From Bacteroidota bacterium (GTDB taxonomy: Bacteria > Bacteroidota > Bacteroidia > Bacteroidales > JAAUTT01), in contig JAEYWD010000096.1 in NCBI GenBank assembly GCA_023429135.1, positions 47,676-111,675 on the forward strand: a stretch of DNA of 64,000 nucleotides, in the 5' to 3' direction. Position 1 is the first letter of the stretch; each line of letters opens with the position of its first letter. Both the position numbers and the translations under genes were made by a program. The notes under the pieces are model-generated. The model worked only from the letters and a program-made list of their open reading frames with translations. It was not told the origin of the DNA and ran no database searches. This document shows, piece by piece, positions 53,374 to 61,518 of the stretch.

Positions 53374-54699
53374 CTATTGTTTTGAATGTATTATATAAAG
53401 CTTTGCTTTTGAAAAATCAAGTCCAACATTGCTGAAAGAGTTCGTAAGTTCTGTCTTATAACTATCGACTAAAATCATAAGGTCGGTATTTTCAACTTGT
53501 GTAAGACTAAATTTACTGTTTGCAATTTTCTGAATATGCTTAGCAAGGTTAAAGATATATGCTTTTCTTTTGGAATCGTATACGCCATTAAGAAAACTTT
53601 GACCAAATCCGTATTCAATGAAATCAAAATTGTTTTCTCCATTTTTCACAGATTTTATATAAAGGCCCTTGGGATAAATTGTGTCAGCTACTGAAGTCAA
53701 ATTTGCAACGGGTATTACAAGCTCCGCTCTGCTTATAGAAACAGGAGCAAGATCCTTCCATTTAGTCAGATTTGGAATGCTGATTCGAGTGCCTAATCCA
53801 CTTAACCCTTGCATATAGGTAATTTTTTGACCAAGATCTTGATTTTGCAGAGCAGCAGCTATTGGGGTATTGGTATAATCGTGAGAAAATTTACTAACTC
53901 TGGTGTTTACAAAATAGAATTGTTTAAGAGAATCATTGGCAGCGTTTTGGTAATGGAGTGTTAACTTGGTTTCATGACGTGTTGTTGTACTTGAAGAGTT
54001 ACGCCATGGATCTAAAAACATATATACTCCTGGGGCTGCACTTTTAACTTCAATGTAAAGCCCCTTAAAATTTTCCTGAAACGCAAGCATTCCAGTTGAA
54101 TCTCTGTTGATAGGAGAAGGGATTTTAATTAACCTGTCTGCCAGAATATTATCAAGTTTTATTTTTAATGTATCGTTGTATTTCACAGTTTTTGAAGCTA
54201 CGAGGTCACCTTTATATTCTTCCTCCGGCAAATTTGTATTATAATTTGAATTGAAAAAAATGCCTTTTTTAAGTTCCCAAATTTTAAATTCAATATCGGC
54301 TAAAGTATCTCCGAAAAGAGAGTCTAACTTAAGTTGAAGAGATAAGGAATCGGCTAAGGCACCATTTCCAAAGGCATATTTTAAAGTGTCGGGGTAGAAA
54401 TTTACAATCAGGGAAGCTTTGGAAAATCCAAAAACCGGATTCGAATATTCGCCTAAAATATAATCGGGGTAGCTAATTATTGCTTTATCGTAAGTAGGCA
54501 TTGATTCAAATTTTACCGTAGTTGCCAGAATTGTTGCTGACGAATCAATATTAACCGAAAGGTTATCCTGACCAGGAAGTATTCCCAATCCCAATCCGTC
54601 GGGTTCTTTTTCGCAAGATGCAAAAAGAGTTAAAAGCAGAGTGAGAGTGACTGTACTAAAAGATACGATCTGATTTAGTTGGCTTTTAAGTTTAATCAT
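53374..54699 (-). CDS. DUF4270 lipoprotein
   Basis: From the ATG at 54699 the protein has 441 residues. A signal peptide ends in the lipobox LFASC; a longer frame from 54765 starts with 22 residues that overlap the neighbour and have no signal peptide role. The region SISYPDYILGEYSNPVFGFSKA-like and the TGMLAFQENFKGLYIEV region are typical of DUF4270, a family almost confined to Bacteroidota. Overlaps the upstream gene by eight bases. Function unknown, perhaps a surface adhesin or glycan-binding protein. Confidence 0.9.
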   Translation of the reverse strand: MIKLKSQLNQIVSFSTVTLTLLLTLFASCEKEPDGLGLGILPGQDNLSVNIDSSATILATTVKFESMPTYDKAIISYPDYILGEYSNPVFGFSKASLIVNFYPDTLKYAFGNGALADSLSLQLKLDSLFGDTLADIEFKIWELKKGIFFNSNYNTNLPEEEYKGDLVASKTVKYNDTLKIKLDNILADRLIKIPSPINRDSTGMLAFQENFKGLYIEVKSAAPGVYMFLDPWRNSSSTTTRHETKLTLHYQNAANDSLKQFYFVNTRVSKFSHDYTNTPIAAALQNQDLGQKITYMQGLSGLGTRISIPNLTKWKDLAPVSISRAELVIPVANLTSVADTIYPKGLYIKSVKNGENNFDFIEYGFGQSFLNGVYDSKRKAYIFNLAKHIQKIANSKFSLTQVENTDLMILVDSYKTELTNSFSNVGLDFSKAKLYIIHSKQ

Positions 54700-55516
54700 T
54701 GTGCTGTGAAAGTATTTTGTCATATAGTAACGAATAATCTTGTGTAAAATTATTGCCGGCTTCATTATTGTGTCGAATATAAGGTTTGCTGCTTGTTTCT
54801 ATATATTTAGCAAGATCCGGATTAACTCTGTTGTTCACAATCACTGCGCCGTCGGAGTAATTTATTCCCAACTTCATTAAACTTAAGTAATCGGGAGTAT
54901 CGAGTATCGAAACATCTTTTTTCGATACGCCTTCCATAATTACTTTTTGCTTAAAGTTTTTATTCAAAGGGGTAGTAAATTCATCGTCGTAAGCAGAGAG
55001 GACCATTTTGGAATGTGCAAAGAGAGGATCGTCTTTGAAACTCTTTTTGATATAAAGCGGCAGAAGGGCTGTAAACCACCCATGACAGTGAATCACATCG
55101 GGGCTCCAACGGAGCTTACGCACGGTTTCAATAACACCTCTGCAAAAAAATACAGCTCTTTCATCATTATCGGCAAAAGGTTCACCATTATCATCCATAA
55201 GGGTATGCTTCCGCGAAAAGTAGTCTTCATTATCAATGAAGTATACCTGCATACGGGCCGACTGTATCGAAGCCACCTTGATAATAAGCGGGTGGTCGGT
55301 ATCATTTATAATAAGGTTCATCCCTGAAAGTCTGATCACTTCATGAAGCTGGTTCCGACGCTCATTTATGCACCCAAAACGGGGCATAAAAGTTCTGATT
55401 TCTTTACCTTGCTCCTGAATTGCTTGTGGAAGTGTCCGACAAATCAATGACATCTCAGTTTCCGGCAGATATGGAGTGATTTCCTGGGAAACAAACAATA
55501 CCTTGATGCTTTCCAT
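54692..55516 (-). CDS. Glycogen/starch-synthase-like protein, N-terminal GT5 domain only
   Basis: The 274-residue protein matches only the N-terminal (GT5 catalytic) half of glycogen synthases: KVLFVSQEITPYLPETEM start, FMPRFGCINER, VFFCRGVIETVRKL, VIHCHGWFTALLPLYIK. The K-x-G-G-L nucleotide-sugar motif near the N-terminus is missing (PETEMSLICRTLP occupies its place), and the second Rossmann domain is absent. It is therefore unlikely to be an ordinary synthase. It overlaps the DUF4270 gene by eight bases, and panC is divergent. I recall the same order in other Bacteroidales. Confidence 0.85.
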   Translation of the reverse strand: MESIKVLFVSQEITPYLPETEMSLICRTLPQAIQEQGKEIRTFMPRFGCINERRNQLHEVIRLSGMNLIINDTDHPLIIKVASIQSARMQVYFIDNEDYFSRKHTLMDDNGEPFADNDERAVFFCRGVIETVRKLRWSPDVIHCHGWFTALLPLYIKKSFKDDPLFAHSKMVLSAYDDEFTTPLNKNFKQKVIMEGVSKKDVSILDTPDYLSLMKLGINYSDGAVIVNNRVNPDLAKYIETSSKPYIRHNNEAGNNFTQDYSLLYDKILSQHND

Positions 55517-55645
55517 TAATTTTCGTAATTTTCATTTAGTTTGCAAAATTAGCAAAAATTATTGAAGTTCTAAATTTTAGCTAATTTCAACAATATTTCT
55601 GCTATACAACAATCGTTCCACATAAGTCGGACTTTGTTTGATTTG

Positions 55646-55653
55646 TATTTTTG
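55646..55653 (+). promoter_or_regulatory. -7 box (TATTTTTG) of panC
   Basis: Fits TAnnTTTG, 21 bases before the ATG at 55674, supporting that start over an upstream ATT/TTG-type start. Confidence 0.45.
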
Positions 55654-55673
55654 TCATTTTTTTATCGAATTAT

Positions 55674-56519
55674 ATGAAAGTATTTGAAACAGCTTCTGAC
55701 CTTAACCGAGCCATCGATGAAGTCAAAGTAAACAAGACAAAAATAGGATTTGTACCTACTATGGGCGCTTTACATCAGGGTCATATTTCTTTAGTAAAGC
55801 GATCTGTATCCGAAAATGATATTAACGTTGTGAGTATTTTTGTAAATCCAACTCAGTTTAACGATAAAAACGATCTGGCAAATTATCCCCGCATGCTCGA
55901 TAAAGATCTCCGCCTTCTCGAAGAAAATGGTTGTGATTTTGTTTTTGCACCCTCCGATAAGGAAATGTATCCCGAAACCGATAGCCGAAAATTTGCATTT
56001 GGCTCCATTGAAGAAGTGATGGAAGGAAAACATCGCCCAGGGCATTTTAATGGCGTGGGACAGGTTGTAAGTAAATTGTTTGCAATTGTACCAGCTCAAA
56101 AAGCTTATTTTGGCGAAAAGGATTTCCAGCAGGTTGCCATCATCCGCAAATTGGTGGAATTGTTAAAAATTCCGGTTGAGATAATTTCTTGTCCAATTTT
56201 CAGAGAGAACGATGGTTTGGCAATGAGTTCGCGTAATATGTTACTGAACGAAACACAGCGGAAGAATGCTCCTTTTATTTTTCAAACACTTAAAGCAAGT
56301 ATTGAAAAAGCGAAAAGGATGAATGTTCAGGAGTTGAAAAAGTGGGTGGTAGATACTATAAACTCCAATCCGGAACTTGATACAGAATATTACGATATTG
56401 TAGATGATTTAACCCTCCAAAGCATTGAATCCTGGAACCATAAGGGTGGAGCAGTTGGCTGTATTGCGGTGAGAGTTGGTAAAATTCGCTTAATAGACAA
56501 TATCCGATATAATTTATAA
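55674..56519 (+). CDS. panC: Pantothenate synthetase
   Basis: From the ATG at 55674 the protein has 281 residues. It has IGFVPTMGALHQGHISL (HxGH region), FVNPTQFNDKNDLANYPR, the GHFNGVGQVVSKL stretch, KAYFGEKDFQQ and MSSRN, the adenylate-forming loop. It joins pantoate and beta-alanine. PanD follows after 36 bases and supplies beta-alanine, so the two form a functional unit. Confidence 0.97.
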   Translation: MKVFETASDLNRAIDEVKVNKTKIGFVPTMGALHQGHISLVKRSVSENDINVVSIFVNPTQFNDKNDLANYPRMLDKDLRLLEENGCDFVFAPSDKEMYPETDSRKFAFGSIEEVMEGKHRPGHFNGVGQVVSKLFAIVPAQKAYFGEKDFQQVAIIRKLVELLKIPVEIISCPIFRENDGLAMSSRNMLLNETQRKNAPFIFQTLKASIEKAKRMNVQELKKWVVDTINSNPELDTEYYDIVDDLTLQSIESWNHKGGAVGCIAVRVGKIRLIDNIRYNL

Positions 56520-56524
56520 CTTTG
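56517..56524 (+). promoter_or_regulatory. Internal -7 box (TAACTTTG) of panD
   Basis: Starts in the panC stop codon and lies 31 bases before the panD ATG. Confidence 0.35.
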
Positions 56525-56554
56525 TTATTGAAAATTTTCTTATTTATAAATGTC

Positions 56555-56905
56555 ATGCATATCGAAATACTCAAATCGAAAATACACAGGGTAACAGTAA
56601 CTGAGGCGAACCTGAATTATGTTGGAAGTATAACCATTGACGAGGATTTGATTGATGCCGCCCACCTGATCGAAAATGAAAAGGTGCAGGTTGTAAATAT
56701 TAATAATGGCGAACGTTTGGAAACTTATGTTATAAAGGGCGCCCGGGGTTCAGGAGTTATCTGCCTTAATGGCCCTGCCGCACGTAAAGTTGCTGTGGGC
56801 GATGTTGTTATTATTATGTCCTATGCTTCCATGGATTTCGAGGAAGCAAAGAAATTTATTCCTAAAGTTATTTTACCAGATACATCTACCAATAAATTAG
56901 TTTAG
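56555..56905 (+). CDS. panD: Aspartate 1-decarboxylase
   Basis: From the ATG at 56555 the protein has 116 residues. Self-cleavage between G24 and S25 (NYVGSITID) would make the pyruvoyl group. The DLIDAAHLIENEKVQVVNIN and VIKGARGSGVICLNGPAAR stretches match the family. It turns aspartate into beta-alanine for PanC. An in-frame start at 56522 is rejected because it would place Ser at residue 36. Confidence 0.97.
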   Translation: MHIEILKSKIHRVTVTEANLNYVGSITIDEDLIDAAHLIENEKVQVVNINNGERLETYVIKGARGSGVICLNGPAARKVAVGDVVIIMSYASMDFEEAKKFIPKVILPDTSTNKLV

Positions 56906-56907
56906 CC

Positions 56908-57933
56908 TTGAAGCGCATACTCATAAGAATATTGCAGTTTACTATATTCCTTGCCTTAACAGTTTTTTTGATGTATTTGGTGATGAAGGGTATCGATTTT
57001 AAAAGAATTGTAGCCGATCTTAAAACTGCTAATTATTTTTGGGTTTTTTTGGGCGTTGCTTTTGGATTAATCGCTTTTGTTGCGCGTGCTTACAGGTGGA
57101 ATCTTCTTATTGAACCCCTGGGGTATCGTCCTTCTGTAAAGAACAGTTACCATGCTGTTGCTATCGGATATATTGCAAATATGGCACTACCCCGGTTAGG
57201 AGAATTTTCCAAATGTGTTTCTCTCAACCGCACAAACCGGATTCCGGTGGATAGCCTTGTAGGTACCATCCTTATAGAGCGTGCTATCGATATGGTAACA
57301 CTTTTCTTTTTACTGATTGTAATATTTGTATGGAAGTTTGAATCGTTTGGTAAGTTTATTTCCGATAAAATTTTTGTTCCGCTTTATCAGAAGTTTTCTG
57401 CAATGTTGCTTCAATCAACTAACCTGCTGATTATTTTAGTTGGATCTTTAGTTGTTTTAAGTGTTTTGAGTTATATTTTCCGGAAGCAGCTTGCCAAGAT
57501 TCATCTTCTGAGAAAAATTAAAAAAATCGTTGTAGGGATTTTAGGCGGTTTGAAGACGGTTTATAAAATGCAGAAGAGATGGCAGTTTTTTGTTTCAACT
57601 TTAGTTATCTGGCTCTGCTACTTTTTTATGACTTACCTGATTTTTTTTACTATACCCGAAACTTCGCACCTCCAGCCAATTGATGGGCTTTTTATTTTAA
57701 TAATTGGTTCTTTTGGAATGGTTATTCCGGTGCAGGGTGGGTTTGGCGCTTTTCATGGTATGGTAATTCTTGGATTGTCTCTATATGATATTCCTGTTGA
57801 TAAAGCGTTTGTTTATGCTGTTTTATCGCATGAGTCGCAAACGCTTATGGTGATAGTTGCCGGAGCTGTTTCGCTGATAAAAGTTTTTTCAGCGCCTCCT
57901 TTAAAAAATATGATTATAACTACAAAAACTTAG
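56908..57933 (+). CDS. Lysylphosphatidylglycerol-synthase-TM / flippase-like membrane protein
   Basis: The 341-residue protein has about eight membrane segments and the family features DLKTANYFWVFLGVAFGLIAF, ARAYRWNLLIEPLGYRPS, VAIGYIANMALPRLGEFSKC and IPVQGGFGAFHGMVILGL. Its start is TTG, two bases after the panD stop; no ATG comes before residue 22. Members of this UPF0104/LPG_synthase_TM family transfer or flip lipids or lipid-linked sugars. Part of the panC-to-ABC gene cluster. Confidence 0.87.
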   Translation: MKRILIRILQFTIFLALTVFLMYLVMKGIDFKRIVADLKTANYFWVFLGVAFGLIAFVARAYRWNLLIEPLGYRPSVKNSYHAVAIGYIANMALPRLGEFSKCVSLNRTNRIPVDSLVGTILIERAIDMVTLFFLLIVIFVWKFESFGKFISDKIFVPLYQKFSAMLLQSTNLLIILVGSLVVLSVLSYIFRKQLAKIHLLRKIKKIVVGILGGLKTVYKMQKRWQFFVSTLVIWLCYFFMTYLIFFTIPETSHLQPIDGLFILIIGSFGMVIPVQGGFGAFHGMVILGLSLYDIPVDKAFVYAVLSHESQTLMVIVAGAVSLIKVFSAPPLKNMIITTKT

Positions 57934-57937
57934 AATT

Positions 57938-58429
57938 ATGGATTACTTTGCCCTTCTCCAATCGAAAATATTTTATGATTACCAGGAATTGGCAAACGAC
58001 CTTGCTTACTGGAAGTTCAAAGATCGAAAAGTTGTCTTTACCAATGGATGTTTCGATATTTTGCATCGTGGACATGTGGAATATCTGGCAAAAGCTGCTT
58101 CCTTGGCCGATATTATGGTTGTAGGTTTAAATACCGATAGTTCCGTAACACGCCTTAAGGGTTCCAAGCGCCCTGTTCAGGATGAAACATCAAGGGCGCT
58201 TATTCTGGCATCATTATCTTTCGTTTCAAAAGTAGTTTTGTTTGACGAGGATACTCCTTACGATCTTATTAAGTTCATTCAGCCTGATGTGCTTGTAAAA
58301 GGAAGCGACTATAAAGCCGAAGATATTGTAGGCTACGATATTGTTAGCGCAAAAGGGGGTGAAGTTGTAACTATTGATCTTGTGGATGGGTATTCAACAA
58401 CTGCTATTGTTCGTAAGCTAATCTCATAA
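57938..58429 (+). CDS. rfaE2: D-glycero-beta-D-manno-heptose 1-phosphate adenylyltransferase
   Basis: The 163-residue protein is a cytidylyltransferase-fold nucleotidyltransferase: TNGCFDILHRGHVEYLAKA (HxGH), GLNTDSSVTRLKGSKRPVQ and DVLVKGSDYKAEDIVG, the domain II of HldE. It makes ADP-heptose for lipopolysaccharide; the kinase domain (domain I) is not adjacent. It is five bases from the membrane protein gene. Confidence 0.93.
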   Translation: MDYFALLQSKIFYDYQELANDLAYWKFKDRKVVFTNGCFDILHRGHVEYLAKAASLADIMVVGLNTDSSVTRLKGSKRPVQDETSRALILASLSFVSKVVLFDEDTPYDLIKFIQPDVLVKGSDYKAEDIVGYDIVSAKGGEVVTIDLVDGYSTTAIVRKLIS

Positions 58430-58436
58430 TTTCTAA

Positions 58437-59801
58437 ATGGCAAAAGCCCGTACTGTTTATATTTGCCAGAATTGTGGAGCCGAATCGTCCAAATGGCTTG
58501 GAAAATGTTCGTCGTGTAATCAATGGAATACTTTTGTTGAAGAAATTGTTAAAAAGGAACCCGCCACCCGGGGAGCTTCTCTTTCTTCGGTATCATCTTC
58601 AAGGCCTCTTAAATTAGACGAAATCACATACTCCAAAGGCGAAAGAATCGATTCTTCCTATGAAGAATTTAACAGGGTTCTGGGAGGTGGTTTTGTACAG
58701 GGTTCCCTGGTATTGATTGGCGGCGAACCGGGGATTGGAAAATCCACGCTGGCACTGCAAACAGCTTTGTCAATTAAAAATTTCAATACTTTATATGCCT
58801 CGGGGGAAGAAAGCCTTCAGCAAATTAAATTAAGGGCCGATAGACTCGAACTTCAGAGCGAGAGATGTTATTTTATGAATGAAACCTCGCTCGAAACCAT
58901 TTTAAATGAATGTGAGACTACTAAGCCCGATCTCTTAATTATCGATTCCATTCAAACTATTTCATCTGAAGTAATTGAAGCCTCCGTTGGCTCGGTATCG
59001 CAGGTGCGGGAGTGTGCTTCAGCATTGCTTAGGTACGCCAAAAGGAGTCAGACGACAATTGTTTTAATTGGTCATATAAATAAGGAAGGTAATCTCGCAG
59101 GGCCCAAAACTCTCGAACATATTGTAGATGTGGTTTTGCAGTTCGAAGGAGATAATAATCATTCCTACCGGATGCTTCGTTCTTTAAAGAACCGTTTTGG
59201 ATCTACTTCCGAAATTGGTATTTTTGAGATGCAAAGCACTGGATTGGTTCAGATAGCAAACCCTTCGGATATTTTAATATCTCCAAACGACGAAAAACTT
59301 TCAGGAATAAGCATTGGGGTAACCATGGATGGCGTTCGTCCTTTTCTGATCGAAGTTCAGGCTCTTGTAAGCACTGCTGCATATGGTACTCCCCAGCGTT
59401 CTGCAACGGGTTTCGATACGAGGCGTTTAAACATGTTGCTGGCAGTTCTGGAAAAAAGAGCCGGGTTTCATCTAATCTCTAAAGATGTATTTCTTAATAT
59501 CACCGGAGGGATTCGTATCGACGATCCTGCAATTGATATGGCAGTGGTTTCTGCAATTCTCTCATCCAATTTCGACCGATACATTAATCATAAGTACTGT
59601 GTTTGCGGCGAAGTAGGCCTCTCCGGCGAAATAAGACCTGTTAGCCGGGTTGAACAACGAATCCGTGAAGCCGAAAAACTTGGATTCCAAACCATATTTA
59701 TTTCAAAATCAGGATTGAAAAATTTCGATCCTTCCCGGTACCAGATTGAAGTTTTTCCCGTTGGAAAAATAGAACATCTGGTAAAAGCAATTTTTCATTA
59801 G
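58437..59801 (+). CDS. radA: DNA repair protein RadA
   Basis: The 454-residue protein has a four-cysteine zinc finger (CQNCGAESSKWLGKCSSC), a Walker A GGEPGIGKST, the RadA motif KNRFGSTSEIG, and a C-terminal Lon-like domain (GGIRIDDPAIDMAVVSAIL, GEVGLSGEIRPV). It helps process recombination intermediates and branched DNA. Seven bases from rfaE2 and one before the ABC gene. Confidence 0.97.
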   Translation: MAKARTVYICQNCGAESSKWLGKCSSCNQWNTFVEEIVKKEPATRGASLSSVSSSRPLKLDEITYSKGERIDSSYEEFNRVLGGGFVQGSLVLIGGEPGIGKSTLALQTALSIKNFNTLYASGEESLQQIKLRADRLELQSERCYFMNETSLETILNECETTKPDLLIIDSIQTISSEVIEASVGSVSQVRECASALLRYAKRSQTTIVLIGHINKEGNLAGPKTLEHIVDVVLQFEGDNNHSYRMLRSLKNRFGSTSEIGIFEMQSTGLVQIANPSDILISPNDEKLSGISIGVTMDGVRPFLIEVQALVSTAAYGTPQRSATGFDTRRLNMLLAVLEKRAGFHLISKDVFLNITGGIRIDDPAIDMAVVSAILSSNFDRYINHKYCVCGEVGLSGEIRPVSRVEQRIREAEKLGFQTIFISKSGLKNFDPSRYQIEVFPVGKIEHLVKAIFH

Positions 59802-59802
59802 T

Positions 59803-61485
59803 ATGGTGCAGAATTCTCCCAATTTGCTCGAAATCCGAAATCTTAGCATTTGTATAGCTGCTGATAAGGACAGAGTACTTTGCAATAAGGTGAATTTTTC
59901 TGTCCAACAAAACAAGGTTGTTGGAGTTGTGGGTGAATCGGGCTCCGGGAAAACGCTTACTGTACTTTCGGTACTTGGGTTGTTGCATCCCGGCTTGAAG
60001 ATTACCGAAGGAGAAATAATTTTTCATACTGAGAAAGGAGAATTGAAACTCAATCATCTTTCTGATGAAGCGATGCAGACTGTCCGGGGAAACAGAATCG
60101 GGATGATTTTCCAGGAGCCGATGACTTCTCTAAATCCGTCGATGACTTGTGGTCACCAGGTTATGGAGGCCATCCTTACTCATGAGAAAATTACAGAAGA
60201 AGATGCCAGGCAAAGAGTAATCAAACTTTTCGAAAAAGTGAAATTGCCCAATCCTGATGGCGTTTTTAAAAGCTTTCCCCATCAATTATCCGGTGGGCAA
60301 CGCCAGCGGGTTATGATTGCTATGGCCGTGAGCTGCAACCCTCAGCTTCTGATTGCCGATGAACCAACCACTGCCCTCGATGTTACCGTGCAGAAATCAA
60401 TTTTTGCTCTTCTAAAGGAATTACAGGAAGAATATAAAATGTCGATCATTTTTATTTCGCACGATTTGGGTATTATTTCTGAGCTTGCCGATGAAGTTGT
60501 GGTGATGTATCAAGGGAATGTTGTTGAAAAGGGCCCTACCAGGAAAATCCTGAAATCACCCGAGCATCAGTACACGAAAGCTCTGCTGGCGTGTCGTCCA
60601 TCTCAGTATCATAAAGGGAAGCGATTAGTGTCTATTCACGATAGCTTTGAGAGTAATGACACAAAGCTTATTGTTGCTGCACCAAAAAATGAAGAGGTTT
60701 TACTCGGGGTTAAGGATCTTTCTGTTTATTTTTCCCAACATGGAAAAAGTAATTTTTTGAACCGAAAGAAGAGTCAGGCTCTTTTTGATCTTTCGTTCGA
60801 AGTTTATAAAGGTGAAACGCTTGGTCTTGTTGGCGAATCCGGCTCAGGAAAAACTACACTTAGCAGGGCTATTTTGCGTTTGATAGAATCCTCTTCTTCT
60901 CAGATTCTTTACAAGAATACCCGGCTCGATATATTAAAAGGCGAAGAGCTACGAAAGTTCCGGAAAAACATCCAGATTATCTTTCAGGATCCCTATTCCT
61001 CAATAAATCCAAAGGAAACTGTCGGGGCTATTATTAAGGAACCCATGATAGTTCATAATTTACATGGAGACAACAAGGGTAGGAAAGAGCGCGTGTTAGA
61101 ATTATTGGATAAGGTGAATCTGAGCCGTGAAGTTTACGGTCGGTATCCTCACCAACTCTCGGGCGGGCAAAGACAAAGGGTTGGTATAGCCAGAGCTTTG
61201 GCAGTAGAACCTGAGCTGATTATTTGTGATGAATCCGTCTCAGCCCTCGATGTGTCTGTTCAGGCCCAGGTATTGAACTTACTGAACGATCTGAAAAGAG
61301 ATTTTGGACTTACTTATATATTTATATCACACGATTTAAACGTAGTGCAATATATGTCCGACAGGATTATTGTACTAAGATCGGGTAAGATTGAAGAAGC
61401 CGGGAATGCGGATGCTGTTTTTCAAAATCCTCAATCAGCCTATACGCGCGATTTAATAGCCTCCATCCCAGGAAAAGGTGTGTGA
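59803..61485 (+). CDS. Fused dipeptide/oligopeptide ABC ATPase (DppD-DppF type)
   Basis: The 560-residue protein has two complete ABC domains of the Dpp/Opp kind. Each has Walker A GESGSGKT, the LSGGQRQR signature, a Walker B, and the HDLxVI/xxxV region; the linker (about 265-305) joins them. No permease or binding protein is nearby, so the substrate is unknown; peptide import is inferred from family. Confidence 0.93.
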   Translation: MVQNSPNLLEIRNLSICIAADKDRVLCNKVNFSVQQNKVVGVVGESGSGKTLTVLSVLGLLHPGLKITEGEIIFHTEKGELKLNHLSDEAMQTVRGNRIGMIFQEPMTSLNPSMTCGHQVMEAILTHEKITEEDARQRVIKLFEKVKLPNPDGVFKSFPHQLSGGQRQRVMIAMAVSCNPQLLIADEPTTALDVTVQKSIFALLKELQEEYKMSIIFISHDLGIISELADEVVVMYQGNVVEKGPTRKILKSPEHQYTKALLACRPSQYHKGKRLVSIHDSFESNDTKLIVAAPKNEEVLLGVKDLSVYFSQHGKSNFLNRKKSQALFDLSFEVYKGETLGLVGESGSGKTTLSRAILRLIESSSSQILYKNTRLDILKGEELRKFRKNIQIIFQDPYSSINPKETVGAIIKEPMIVHNLHGDNKGRKERVLELLDKVNLSREVYGRYPHQLSGGQRQRVGIARALAVEPELIICDESVSALDVSVQAQVLNLLNDLKRDFGLTYIFISHDLNVVQYMSDRIIVLRSGKIEEAGNADAVFQNPQSAYTRDLIASIPGKGV

Positions 61486-61518
61486 AGCCATTTCCTAACT
61501 CTTAAACCAATAGTGACT

